Source of the DNA: Orobanche coerulescens
Taxonomy: Eukaryota; Streptophyta; Magnoliopsida; Lamiales; Orobanchaceae
Direction of reading: 5' to 3'
Length of the DNA: 64,000 nt
NCBI GenBank assembly: GCA_033398695.1
Contig: CM065817.1
Span: forward strand, 32,126,231 to 32,190,230
A program made the position numbers and the translations under genes. The notes under the pieces were generated by a model that was given only the letters and a program-made list of their open reading frames with translations, made no database searches and was not told the origin of the DNA. This document shows positions 1 to 11,753 of this stretch, piece by piece (the first letter of the stretch is position 1; each line of letters opens with the position of its first letter).

Positions 1-459
1 TAAAACTAAAAAAATAGATTTGACGCTTAAATCTTAAATTTCGGCAGTCATCTACACACAACAGTATAGAGAGATGTACATGAATCCTGGTAGTGCACGT
101 GCACAACCTGATATTTTTTCTTATTATACTAGGTGTGTTTATTTAGGGTGTTAAGGTCCTATTAAATTATAAAATTAGGTTAACGTATAATTTGGTTGAG
201 TGGTTTACAACATTGATTTTATAACAAGTTCGATTGAATCCAACCTTCAGACCCAGTTGTTTGCACTTCAAGTGGGGTGGATTTCAATATCCACCGCTCT
301 AACCCGATTTACACATATTTTTTATTTAACCCTATTTTCCGAAACCTAAATAATCAATCAAATATATTTTAATTTATATCATCAATCATATCATCCAAGA
401 ACGCATTTGATTCCAATAACCCAAATGAGGGGGTTGGGCAACCAAACAGACTCTAGATG
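1..459. other. No gene seen; AT-rich flank
   Basis: AT-rich non-coding DNA with no open frame, RNA gene or recognisable repeat that I can support. It ends at the TA target dinucleotide of the Stowaway-like element. Confidence 0.5.
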
Positions 460-461
460 TA

Positions 462-1397
462 CTCCCTCCGTCCGTGAATCAAATGCATATTTGGCCTTTT
501 TTTTGTCCGTGAATCAAGTGCATGTTTGCTTTTTTGTACCACCATACCCTCTCTCTTTATCCAAATTTACCACCAAATGCCATTGACGGACCCACCCTAT
601 CTAAATAACTGAAACAATTAACACCCTAATTAACCCACTAGTTACCCCATCCCAAATTCCCCCTTATCAGCCCAAATTATGAAACTCAATCCCCCCTCAC
701 TCATTTCTCTCCAGACACAAACGACGATCTGGAGTGTGTATGACGCAGCAGAGGCGGATGAATCGGATAACGCCGCGGAGGCCATTGATTTCTGAAGCTC
801 GTCAACAGCGTCGAGGTAATGGTCGTTTTCGAGACGGTCGCCGCTTAAGATCATTTTGTCGTGCGCCTCCTCGGAGATGGAGGAGTCCCAGCGTAGAATT
901 ACCTTCTCAACGGCGGAGGCTGATTACGGTGGTTCCATCGGAGGGGTAAAATATAGTGGGGAAGCAAACAAAAAAGATTTTTGTTCTCTTTTCTTTGAAT
1001 GGGAAAAGAAGGGGGAGTGAGGATGGTGATGATTGATGAACAAAATTTGATTAAAACTAGGGGTTTGTTGTTTTCTCTTTTTCTTTTTGCATTATTCACC
1101 GTAAATGAGAAATTATCCGATTGATCCCTGTCGGGATTCGAGAAGATTAACATTAAACAACAAATTCATTAAATAATGAATAAATTCATTAAATAAAAGT
1201 AACATAAATATAAATGCCAAAAGGTATTCCACTCACACAATTAAAAATAATAAAAATGTAAATGATTAGTAAAAGTAATTCATTTGATTAACAATACCCA
1301 TACCCTCTAACTTTTATTTTACTCAAACCAACTTTATCACTTTTATTGTTCTCCGTGCCGGAGCCCAAATGAGCATTTGCTTCCCAGACGGAGGAAG
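462..1397. mobile_element. Stowaway/mariner-like non-autonomous DNA transposon
   Basis: Terminal inverted repeats begin CTCCCTCCGTC at 462 and end GACGGAGGAAG at 1397. The similarity runs inward for about 24 bases on each side (left ...GTGAATCAAATG, right CATTTGCTTCCC...). A TA dinucleotide flanks both ends (460-461 and 1398-1399). The CTCCCTCCGT terminus and TA duplication are the known signature of plant Tc1/mariner Stowaway elements. At 936 bp it is longer than a usual MITE and encodes no transposase. The extra length is explained at least partly by a captured gene fragment at about 760-920. A second, partly matching inner copy of the left end (GTCCGTGAATCAAGTGCATG) starts at about 508. 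Confidence 0.8.
760..920 (-). pseudogene. EXO70 exocyst subunit gene fragment captured in transposon
   Basis: Read on the minus strand from 920 downward, the translation contains VEKVILRWDSS, then SEEAHDKMI and DHYLDAVDELQKSM. This matches my memory of the N-terminal region of plant EXO70 proteins (RWDS, EEAR..M, YL.AVDEIQ). EXO70 is a subunit of the exocyst complex that tethers secretory vesicles at the plasma membrane. About 55 residues are recognisable. An in-frame stop lies at 924-926 just upstream, and resemblance fades after the Ser/Ala-rich stretch, so only part of one exon is present. The fragment lies wholly inside the Stowaway-like element, which implies capture rather than a resident gene. 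It has no start that would make a functional protein. EXO70 identity rests on motif memory and is not confirmed by alignment. Confidence 0.6.
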
Positions 1398-1399
1398 TA

Positions 1400-2438
1400 A
1401 TATTTAAGCTAAGTCTTGCAATAATATATTTGCTTATTGACATTTGGCATATCATTATTTATATGTTTATTTTGTCCATCTTTTATTATTTTAAGTGAAG
1501 ATAGTGATTTTTTTTAGTGAGTGCACCTTCTTGTTGTTCTAAAATGGACAATTAAATTAATGAATTAAATAGTTCAATTTAATCAATTAGATACCTCTGA
1601 CTGCAAGTTAATTATGTAAACTAGCTAGCAGGATTGTAAGTGTAATATGTAAATACATGAATTATGTGCATATATTGGTCTCGAAAAGAAAATAATATGT
1701 GATCAGTTATATTAAGTTTCGCTTTTGCATAATAGTAGATTGTATCTCAATATTTAGTATCTATAAGGTGAAGAGTTAACGTGAAGAAGGAACTGCGAAT
1801 GACATTCGTTCTTCCACTTTTCATCATACTCTTTTTTTATTTACTCCATCTCAATATAGTGACGTGTTAATGCAAAATTGATAGTATGCTTCTTTAAAAA
1901 ACTACATTATGAAAATACAAATTTAAAAGAGTCCTAGAATTTAGGTTGAATTTTATCCAAAAATCAATAACTTGATTAAAAAAACATCTTGTGATTTTCA
2001 AGGTGTACATTGAAATTATCGTGTTGCATCCTAGTACATAAACCGAGAATTTAACTCTTGATCGTCAGTGCACCAGTAAAATTAGAGTCTTGGATTCGCC
2101 TATGCACAACAGCCACCCAACACGCCACCAAGCACAACAATGGTAGATTCGGTGCCTCAAACAACCGCCAACATCTCCCAACAATAGAAAATAAGCCAAT
2201 ACTTGAACGAGTCGTCGAGAAAAATTTGGATGCATTCGCACTTCATAGAGAGCATCGATTGCATCTCGAGACCTCCAGTGAAGCCCTAAACCCATGCCTC
2301 CTAGCAGGTCACCCAGATTCGGACCTTGCATGTTGTGATTCATGATGTCGGACCACCTCCTCTCATTCGCAGACGACACATTGGCACCTCATCGAACCAA
2401 CCTCATAGAGACGCTGTTTGTAACACCTCCAAGATATT
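1400..2438. other. No gene recognised
   Basis: AT-rich to about 2040. A more balanced stretch at about 2058-2380 has open frames on both strands (95 and 104 codons) but no motif I recognise. These overlapping frames look like chance or a decayed repeat, and no function is proposed. Confidence 0.4.
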
Positions 2439-2470
2439 CAAGATATGTCATGGCGTTGTGACATATCTTG
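2439..2470. repeat. Perfect 12-bp inverted repeat next to LTR end
   Basis: CAAGATATGTCA (2439-2450) and TGACATATCTTG (2459-2470) are exact reverse complements separated by 8 bases. The right arm directly abuts the TGTAACACCC terminus of the gypsy-1 LTR at 2471. A similar TGTAACACC..AAGATATTC sequence also lies just to the left, at about 2420. Confidence 0.8.
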
Positions 2471-3264
2471 TGTAACACCCGAGATATTCAGGGTTATTAT
2501 TGTTGAGATTCAGTAATAATAATCGAATTACGCAGTGAAAAAATAAAACGGTCTAACCGAATAAAAATCGAACCCCTAAGAGGATCGATCATGCATCGTA
2601 TATACAAATATAAAGTACAAAGTATGAATTTAGAAATTCATAACCTTGAAGTCCTTTGATTAAATGTTGACAGAAAATGATCCAAGCTTTTGCAATATTA
2701 CAAGCACCGATATCGTGCCACTATCACGCATCAGAAAGATGATCGGGAAATTATAATGATCACTTCAAGACCTCCAAGATCGCGGCTATATGAAGTTATT
2801 ATAGAATGATATTTTTTTCTTCTATTAATTCCAACTCTCTAAGATAAGAATTTGAAGATAAAATTATATCTCAAGAATTGGAAAAATAAGGAACCAATTT
2901 CTTCTCTTTTCTTCCTTTCTTTTGTCTCTCTTTTTCCTCTCTTTCTTTCTTCTTTGTCTTGGCCGTAGCCATGAAAACACACACCACCACAAGTCATGCA
3001 TGCTTTCATTATATAAGTAAATAATGAACTCTTAATTCATTATACAACTCATCCACACCCACCAACACATGAAAGGAATCAAAGTTAAAATAATTCACAT
3101 GAAGTGGAAGACTTCATCAAAAAATTATTCCATAGAACAACGGGGTGGGGGGGTGGGGGGAGGGCAATAAGAAGAAGAATGGAGGGTGGTCCATTTCGGT
3201 CCGTAAAATGGATCTTCGTGTATTTATTTCGATAGATAAACTTTGGTATGTTTTAATATTAATA

Positions 3265-5418
3265 ATATCAAAAAATGTCGCTCTCTCTCTAAAAAATTCT
3301 CTCGGCCTTCTCTCTAGAAAAATCGCCCGTCTTCCTCAATCCTTGCCTTCACGGTGAATTTCACCCCCAAACTGCTGATTGTAGCCGTCGGTTTAATCCT
3401 ATCCGCCGCCTTGTGCGGCGGGCTTTCTTCAATTTTAGTATCTCGTGGTCTGCATCTTCTGCGCGACCAATTTTTTGTTGCCAGCGGGTCACTTTTCTTT
3501 CGCCCGTGGGATTTCGGAAACCTCTCGTCATCGATTCATGGCCGAAAATAGAGGAAAAACAAAGGGGCAGCGTGATGCCCAGGGACTTATGATTGACGGT
3601 TTACAGGCGGCCCTTCCTGGACCAGGGACTGTGTGTCCGATTTCTAGTCCATCTCAAGGTAATTTGGCTGTCCCTTTTCAGAATTTAACTATCAGAGATG
3701 GTGTGAATCATGAATTGGTTGAGGGTGGACCGTCCATTTGCAGGTACGGGGACCCTTCGTCACTTTTGATTTCTGTTTCGGAGACTACGCCATTACAGAC
3801 TGCTCCTTCTCAAAATCAGACTGAAGCCGCCCTAAAGGTGTCTGATGAAAGTCCTAGCCGAGAATTTCCTTCTGTGAAGTCTGTTTCCAGCGGCCTGGCT
3901 GCTGACCTGCGCTGCTCGGAACCTCTGAAAACACGTTCAATGCATAGTTATGCTGCTGTTGTTAGCAATATGAAGGAATCAGATGCAGATTCTAAATCAA
4001 AAAGTTCATCGGGCGATCCTAAATTTGCTGAAGCAAAAACCTCTTTCAACAAGAGTTTTCATGATAACGGAGGAACAAATACCTTCGGTCAAATTTCAGA
4101 AATTGAAGGTCGTAAAGTCGCTCATTTTCGATAGAAGAACTTGAGGAACTCGCAGCACCCTTTGAGTTTACTTTGGTTGGAAAATTCTCGCATGGGTTCC
4201 CTACGATGAAAATTCTCAAGTCCATAATGGGAAATTTAAATCTCAAAGGCATGTACTCGGTATCCCTTCTCGAACACAAGCATGTCTTATTCCGTCTTTC
4301 ATGTGAAGAAGATTATACTCGGTTCTAGAGCCGCCAAGTTTGGCATATGGCTGGATTTCCGATGCGGATCCTCAAATGGACACCTGACTTTGATCCTTTT
4401 ATCGAGGCCCCATTTGCTCCGGTATGGGTGAAATTCTCGTACCTTCCTATCCATTTATTCGATAAACAGTCTTTTTCAAATAGCTTATGTTTTAGGAAAA
4501 CCTCTTCGGATTGATAGTTCCACAGCCGAACTAACTCATGCATCTACTCCGCGGGTTTGTATTGAAATTGATGTGACTAAAGCTCCTTTGCCAGAACTTG
4601 AGATTCGGCTCGGTGGGAAAATCAAAATCCAAGAAGTGGAATATGAAAACATTCCAAGTTACTGCTCCATTTGTAAGCATCTTGGGCATGAATTTAAGGA
4701 GTGCAAATCCTCCAAAAAACCCGGTAGTTGTTGGTGAGACTTCCTTAGTGAGGCCTCTCAAGGAGGTTTCTGACTCGGCCGTGCAGCAACCAAACTGTCC
4801 TGACCGCCCACCCAGTCCAGCCTTGAGGTTACCCGCGGAGTTCGACAAAGACTCAGTTTTTCATTCGAATAGGCAGCCCCACTTTCCAAAGCTTCATCTA
4901 ACGCTCGAGCGGGCAGTTGTTCAAAAGATGAGAGATGAAATCTTCCAATCATATGAAATATTACCTTCCAACAAAAAAAGAAAAAAATTAAGAAAAAAAA
5001 CAGAGGATGACACCGCTAATCCAAATAACATAAAAGAATGCTTCGAGGGAAATGATCGAGGACAAGAACCAGAAAAAGAAATTATTAACGTGGAAGAAGG
5101 TTTCGAGGTAAATAATCGAGCACTAGGCCCACAAAATGAAATCATTGGCACATCCTAAGAGGTTGAGGGCTACATTGAAGTCGTGAGCAAAAATAAAAAG
5201 AAAAAAATCAAGGAGAAGAAAAACCCGAGATAAGGGGTTTCTGTGTTGTAATCGAAATTTCTTTGTATTTCCTATTTTTCCTTGTGTTAGTTTTGGCCGT
5301 GTTAGGGATTTGGCCACATGAAATATTGTAGTTTTCTTCTTTGTTGTCCGTTAAAATTGGCTTTGTAAGGGAATAGGCCCCTATCATTGTTTATTATATT
5401 ATAATATTTAAAAAAAAA
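3265..5418 (+). mobile_element. ORF1-only (non-autonomous) L1-type LINE
   Basis: The element is bounded by an imperfect 17-bp target duplication, ATGTTTTAATATTAATA (3248-3264) and ATGTTTCAATATTAATA (5419-5435), with one mismatch. It ends in a short A-tract (about 5410-5419) after an AT-rich 3' UTR. A CT-rich 5' leader precedes ORF1. No endonuclease or reverse transcriptase (ORF2) sequence lies between ORF1 and the tail. The complete target duplication shows that this 2.15-kb unit was inserted as such and is not a 5'-truncated full LINE. It lies inside the minus-strand copia solo LTR. Confidence 0.75.
3538..5158 (+). pseudogene. LINE ORF1: DUF4283-like domain plus CCHC zinc knuckle
   Basis: Plant L1 ORF1 proteins bind element RNA and have a DUF4283 domain followed by a zinc knuckle. 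Reading starts at MAENRGKTKGQRD (3538). After a polar region with HSYAAVVSNM, a frameshift at about 4130 leads into EELEELAAPFEFTLVGKF and then NLKGMYSVSLLEHKHVLFRL, a DUF4283-like segment. The zinc knuckle CSICKHLGHEFKEC (4663-4704) fits CX2CX4HX4C. A Lys-rich C-terminal tail ends at the stop at 5158. Disruptions are the frameshift at about 4130, a TAG at about 4324, a further frameshift at about 4480 and another after the knuckle. The product is therefore not made intact. Domain assignment is by motif, not search. Confidence 0.75.
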
Positions 5419-6622
5419 ATGTTTCAATATTAATATATTTAATTAATATAATTAATTAATTATAGTAAATATAATTTCTCTAAAAAATAATGTAAATTGA
5501 ATTAATTATCCAGTAATTTATTTAATTCACGAGACCGATTTAATTTATCCAGTAAATTAAAATATCATTTATCCAATAAGTTAAATTAGACATCTAATGT
5601 CCAATATTCATTAAGAGAGAATATCCTAAATTTAATCCATCGTCTATCTTGTGCCGCGACTCCATAGGTTCGTCTCGATTGGTAATGGGAGGAACCAAAG
5701 AGTGTAATACTTAGCCAGTCCAGTGGCTCACACTGTAACCCAACTGAGAACGAATGTTGGAGATCATTCCAAAACCTTTAGTTATGAATACCATATACAA
5801 ATAAAATCTTCAATTATATATCTCGGTCAAGTATAAGGGTCACAATAAAGTTAAACCCTATTGTAACTTGATCTATGCATTTGTTAATGCAAACTGAGAT
5901 CACTGCGCTGGTGTGTATCAAATACAACTAGCTCTAAATGCTTTGGCCAAAGACTTATGATCTTATTTGCCATTAACCCCATAGGACATTTACCTGCTCA
6001 CTTACAGGAGAAAGACTCTTATATTGGTATTCAGTAGAGACTGCTACTTGCCCACTAAGTTGCACTTTGAGGTTGACCCGACCAACCGGTGATTGGATCG
6101 AACTAATCTAGTGACTAACCTAATGTCACAAGTACATATCCTACTGAATTCTCAAGTCAAAGGTTCACGTATACCTATAACAAACTTTTGATTCAGTCAT
6201 TGACAATCCCACAGTGAAATCCATATGACCGAATCGAGTTGAGTCGAGTTTGAATATACTAATCCCATTACCATATCTATAACATGTGCTCTCACTAACC
6301 CTTAGTGAAGACACACTCTTCATGTCAAAGTACACATTATACAAGCTTTGTCTAAACTTAATGCCCAATTAAGTTTCATCGACCTGCGAACCGGTTAAGC
6401 ATTCGAGCCCCAAACACTTCCAATGCCTTTTTCTTATCTCCATAAGGAGTGGAATGTTTGATCTCAAATGCAAGGACTATTATTCTATATACCAAATTAC
6501 AATTCCAGTGATATATAATAATATAGAAATAATAAATTTCTTATTGAATTTAATATTCATAATTATAATACAAAACTCACTATCTCATCCTCTGAGTGGC
6601 ATTCGAGGGCATATTCCTAACA

Positions 6623-7800
6623 ATTACAGCATCGTAAATTCTTTATGTAAAGATTTACTAGGCTAATGAATAAAACAAACACTTATTAAAATACCAACAA
6701 CGGAATTATTATTACAAACTGGATTTTTAAAAGAAACAACAACACAGATTAGAATTCATCAATACATAACCATCCAAATCAACACAAAGAAACAATATAC
6801 TAGAGTATTTATTCAAACACGAATACAAACTAAAAGAACTTCTCCGAACAACCAACACAACTGAGCACCCTCGTCATCATGTTGCCCCTTTGGTTGTTTT
6901 CTCGCTCCCCTTGATATTAAACATAAAACACATGTCCACCCCCATAGGGGTTAGCCAAACGATGCAGGTACAAGTACGATAATTATACAACAAGAGATTC
7001 TTCGACAATTCGATGAAGAATAATAACAACTTATACACTTATCCTACGAGAAGACGTACAATGCAGTACTCAATATGACAATCTCAACATACACATGGTA
7101 ATCCGTGATCCAGCGTTCACTACCTAGATCTCAAGATGATTCCATCAGACTAACACATAGTGGAAAACCCGTCCAATGATCCAGCACACGCTAGCATAGA
7201 TCCCAAGATGATCCCGTTGGACCAACACGTGGTGGAAAAACAACAATGATACATATATACAGGATAATATGAATGACATTAATACGGAAAACACAATTAA
7301 AGTACTTGCCTTAGAATGAAGACAAGGATTAAATACTTTCGACGAATTCAACACACTCGAAGGATGTCCCTTCGATCAACCACTTGCAAAACTCGAACCT
7401 TATATAAAAGAAATAATGAAGAGTTCAACTTGCATATTCATGATTAACACACGAGCATCTAACATTTTTATGATATGATTGAGTTAATCATCCTACGTAT
7501 GGCCAATTTTGATGGTTTAACAATCCAACGAATACTTAGTCAGAATTTGAACATACACCATGAGAATCGAATGGAAATAACTTGGATGATTTGACGACGT
7601 CTAAAAAATTCAAGGATATTCAATTCATCAACAATTCAATACTCCAACCGTGATAGCAACTCTACTATACGGTTCGACTACTCTACTATTTCCTATCAAG
7701 GGCATGATCATGATGAATGAATCCTAGAACATCATACAAATGAAGCGTGTTCATTCGCATTTCTAAGTTTAATTAATAAATTTACTAAAATTCAATTCTC
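6623..7800 (-). other. gypsy-1 LTR, middle part; no gene
   Basis: Non-coding LTR sequence between the copia solo LTR and Athila-like copy 1. It shares the twice-repeated GATGATCCAGC / TAGATCCC..GATGATC block with the LARD LTR. The last five bases, TTCTC (7796-7800), are the left target duplication of the Athila-like insertion. Confidence 0.65.
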
Positions 7801-9122
7801 TGTTGCGATATTTCCTACACGCAAGTGCACGTCATCGTTTACAAGTAATAAAGTGATAAGTAGAGTATCGTTCCCACGAGGATTGAGTCTCTAACTACCG
7901 ACGTTTTCGTATTCCAATTTTATTTGAACAATCGAAGTTGGGTTTTTGGATTAATAACTACAAGAATGAATAAAAGACTAAAGCGATAGCTTGAATAAAA
8001 GGAATCAAATGATAAATAAGTCTAGAGTTCTGAATCCACCTTAATTTATCCGAATTTAATCTTGATTATCCGTAATAAATAATTTTCCCAATTTATTGAA
8101 GGCGGAGATTGCTAATATATTCTACCGCCTCTCCCGAGGTCAATAGATTTATCTAACGGCGACTAACGCACTCTATCCCTAGGTGAATTATCTCGTCGCT
8201 AGGCAAAAAGCATGAAATCTCCTAAAGGCCACGTAGTTCCTATGAGTATATTCCTATCTCACAGAATAAAACGGTCCTCACCAATAGTTCCTCACCAAAT
8301 CTCCTCTCCCGATTCGAAGTGAATGATTAAATCAATACAACTATTGGCCAGATAATTGCAAGCATTAAACATAATTGGGAAAACTCAATAAAAAGGTAAT
8401 CAATTGGATAATCTTAATCAATTCGTCAAAATAAAGGTTTCATCAAAACCCTAGATTAGGGCTTTAGCCTGACATACTAAAAACTGAAAATACAGAAGAA
8501 ATAAACGAAAGCATAAAATTCAAACACAGATGAAGCTCGGATTCCTCCGTTCTTCAGCTCCCGCCTTCTGCCCTTGAATTCCTCTGCTTTCCTCCTCTTC
8601 TCTGTCTCCAAGCTTAAGCTCTCCTAGGTTTTGCTTCAATGATTTCCTGATTCCAAGGTTCCAAGATAATTAAATTAGGGTCTTAAGCCCTATTTATAGC
8701 TCAGCACTTCCATAAATCGCGTCCGTATTAGTTGGTTGAAAATCAAGCTTCAAACGCCCAAAATCCGCGCAGACGTACCAAACCCGCTAAGTGTGCCGCT
8801 CATCAACTCGTGCCGCGGCACATCGCCAAAATCTGAATACACAGGCGTAATTAAATCCTTCTCGTGCCGCGGCTCACATGGGTCGTGCCGCGCACGCAGT
8901 ACAACCTACTCGCCCTTGGTGTCATCCTTTGCCGCGGCTCGGCTTCCTTGTCCGCGGCTCATAGTCCGATTTTGCCGTTACCGTTTTGCCTCGTTTAAGC
9001 TTCCGGACTTCAATTTCCTGTCAATCATACAAAATTAAGGCATTAAAAGCTCATTTAGATGATTTCACACTCCAAAATACTACAAAATAATGATAAATAA
9101 GCGTATAAAAATACGCCTAACA
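7801..9122 (-). repeat. LTR (3' in element sense) of Athila-like copy 1
   Basis: Starts TGTTGCGATATTTCC and ends ATACGCCTAACA. Homologous to 15512-16821 and to both LTRs of copy 2. The part at about 8790-8980 carries several GTGCCGCGGC-type motifs. Confidence 0.9.
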
Positions 9123-9136
9123 AATACCCCCAAACT
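9123..9136 (-). promoter_or_regulatory. Polypurine tract of Athila-like copy 1
   Basis: AATACCCCCAAACT directly follows the LTR. On the minus strand it reads AGTTTGGGGGTATT, the purine-rich primer site for plus-strand DNA synthesis. The same tract follows the LTR of copy 2 at 45130. Confidence 0.7.
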
Positions 9137-10415
9137 TAAGCCTTTGCTTGTCCTCAAGCAAAAAGAATTAAAGTCGATAAAAGAATGTTGTGAATCATCG
9201 TGCAACTCATAGTGTTCAACCTAATCAATACTATCCTGCCATTCTCTCTAAATAATACGAGTGTCATAAAAGCGAGCTGCACTCAGAATAGTGATACCGC
9301 AAAGTGATCAAGTTCAGTCCTAATCATTTGTTCATGAAGAAAACTCAGCTCAAAGATTAACAAAACATGAGTCGAATCGACCGTCAATATGAAAGGCTAA
9401 AATAGACAAGTTAGTTCGTCCCGTTCCACGCCTAAAGGCACAATTTTTCACGAGTCTCCTAACAACTAAACCTCGGACAGTGTCCCCTTATATAAGTATG
9501 CTCAAGAATTCGATTCGAGTTGACCACTAGGTTAGGATCTCGGGATGTTTCATCGGGATAATCCTAGGGTGGAACTTCCATTCTCATGTATTAGGAAACC
9601 GTTTGACGTAAAAGACACTCATGGGGCACATGGATGCTTCTAGTTACTAAGTTCCCGTCTACAGCGGAGAAACAACTCGAATACATAATTTCCGCATGTC
9701 CGAATCAAGGTTGCCGTTTGACGCGAGAGTAAACAGCGGGTCACGCGAATGCCCCCGGTTACTAGGCTCCCTATCATTGGCACATGTGAACTATCTAAAT
9801 CAATAGTCTAATCAGGGTCGTCGTTTTACGCGAGAGTAAACAACGGGTCACGCGAATACCCCCGGTTACTAGACTTCCCTTCATAGAACACATTATCTCG
9901 ACTTTTAGGGAAAAACTGCCCCACTCTAAACTCAATTTAAGTGCCAACACGACTAAAGAAACAGTACGACTCACTATCCGGAAAATGTAGCCAAACGTAT
10001 TGATGGGGATTTAAAAACAAGTATGTATCGTCTCTTATCTGCCAAGTCCTCTACAATCACGAAAAATTTCGGACCTAATTGAATACTAAGCGAGCGAAAT
10101 AATCGACTACAACTCGACTAAAACTCGCCCGCTTCTTCAGAGAGAAAGACAGTGTCGTAACATCGTTATCACACATAATAGAAGCACGAAAATTCACGAA
10201 TAAAGAAAAACTACGGCAAGCAAGGCTATTAAAAAAAAATTTTCGCAAAGAAAGAAAAGTGCAACAAAATATAATGTACAGCAAGAAAATAGAGTACAGC
10301 AATGAATGCAGACTGAATGTAAAGCCCCCCCCAAACTTAGGACGTACATTGACCTCAATGGACAAAAAATGAAATGCAAGAAAAGTAAAAGGTCAAGTAC
10401 TCCCCTCCAGTCTGC

Positions 10416-11753
10416 TCAGGAGCTGGTGCCGGCATCGTCCGGTGAGGAGGGTGGTGTGGCTGGCCGGGCGGGCGCAGTAAATGGCCCGTCGGGATGCATG
10501 ATGTGGGCCGTCCATGCGGCGAGGTGCTCCTGATGATAAGCCTCCCTCGCAGCAAGACGCCTCTCCGCTCGTCGGCTGGCCCGGCGGGCCTGCTCTCTCA
10601 TCTCGGCTCTGGCGGCAGCAACAACACTCTCCCGCGCCGCCCGCTGCTCCTCTCGCAAGGCAGCCATCCAGCTCTCTCTCTCTCTCTCCTCATCTCATCT
10701 CTCTCTCTCCTCAACTCCTCCCTATCTCTCCAGACTCCTCCTATGCTCTTCTCTCTGTCTCCTCATATCCTCCATGACCCATCAACAGCTCCTCCAACCT
10801 CGCTCTGTCCGGGTGCGGTCCGCCTCTCCGTGCGTCGACAAAAGTGGCTCGGGGATCCCTCGTGAGCCTCCTCAAGCAAAAATCCTCGCCCCAGGCGTGT
10901 GCGGCGCTCCACCCCCTTTGCTCAAAGTGCGATATGATGCGGTGGTCGATCGGGCACGTGGGGCAAGCATCGGCTCGTCGGTGACCATGTCGGCCATTGC
11001 CGGCATAAACCGCGAGATGAGGGAGGGTGCTTCAACCCCGTCTTGGCCCCCCTGGATACTCTGGAAGATAGATCGGACCGAGAATGGGGGCCACATCGAA
11101 GCACGGCCGGAGGTGATAGCAAAAGTATCCGGCGCGGAGAGAAAAAGCTGTGCGGATCTGGGAGGTGGGATCAATGCGGGCACAAATAAAGTAAAGCCGA
11201 GGCTCGCCGAGTCGGGTGAGGCGCGAGCTCTGAAGTGAAAAGTAGATGAGCTCTGTGCTCATTGCTCCCGGTCGATGCCGGCTGTGCAATCGTCTCAAGC
11301 GGGGCCTCCTTAGTGAGGCCGGTCATCACGCGGTCATAGGCCGTCTCGTCCACCGCCGGAAACCCAAAAGCCTCCGAATAGCGGTGGGAGAAATCAACTG
11401 TGACCCCTCGGACGTCGACACTGAGTCCGGCAACGAATGCCCTGCCGGATGTGCTTGGCAGAGCGCGGCATAAAACTCATGGACGATCGAAATGACTGCA
11501 GCTCGGGAGGTGCGGTAAATCTAGCCCATCCCATCTCGTCAATCATCATGAGCAACTCCCCGTCCTGAGGAGCTGGAGTAAAACCTCTCTCGGGAATAAG
11601 TCGACGCGGACGGATCTTTTAATTCAATATCGTGTCGATCTCGGGGACCTCAAATTGGTCCCCCTCCGCCTCGGCCAGACCCCGAGAGTACTCCCCTCGC
11701 GTAGGGGAAGACGCGGAACTAGCACGCTTGGGCGGCTTCTTCGTGCGCGCCAT
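10416..11753 (-). pseudogene. ORF downstream of gag (ATHILA ORF-1/plant transposon protein-like), broken
   Basis: Begins MARTKKPPKRASSASS at 11753 on the minus strand, a start I associate with a class of proteins found in plant retroelements downstream of gag-pol. It continues through EVPEIDTILN, a stop (TAA), then KIRPRRLIPERGFTP and MGWARFTAPP. After a frameshift come GVTVDFSHRYSEAFGFPA and a segment rich in Arg and Ala (residues like REEQRAARESVVAAARAEM, probably a coiled coil) that ends DDAGTSS at 10416. The Arg/Ala/Glu repeats appear on the plus strand as a CT-rich microsatellite-like stretch (10670-10760). It lies where Athila elements have their env-like/ORF-1 gene. Its function is unknown. 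Copy 2 lacks this gene. Confidence 0.55.

Larger units (their letters stand above)
2501..6622 (-). mobile_element. Ty1/copia solo LTR, minus strand, with LINE inside
   Basis: The right end, read on the minus strand, is TGTTAGGAATATGCCCTCGA, the same start as the copia LTRs at 27470, 29437 and 42295. The left end TGTTGAGATTCA (2501) corresponds to the conserved LTR tail ...AATCCCAACA. Blocks around 2560-2760 and 5560-6100 are recognisable reverse complements of those LTRs. Flanks are ATTAT (2496-2500) and ATTAC (6623-6627), a 4/5 match to a 5-bp target duplication, and no internal region is attached, so this is a solo LTR. It is more diverged than the other copies. Without the LINE it is about 1.95 kb. 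Confidence 0.75.

Noticed and set aside
2058..2379. Overlapping 95- and 104-codon frames on opposite strands
   Set aside because: No motif or similarity recognised on either strand and no promoter, splice or flanking evidence for a gene.
10670..10760. CT microsatellite
   Set aside because: It is part of the coding strand complement of the Arg/Glu-rich ORF-1 segment, so it is not listed as an independent repeat.
10494..10865. Plus-strand open frame rich in Ser, Leu and Pro
   Set aside because: It is the antisense of the Arg/Ala/Glu-rich minus-strand ORF-1, caused by a CT-rich simple stretch.
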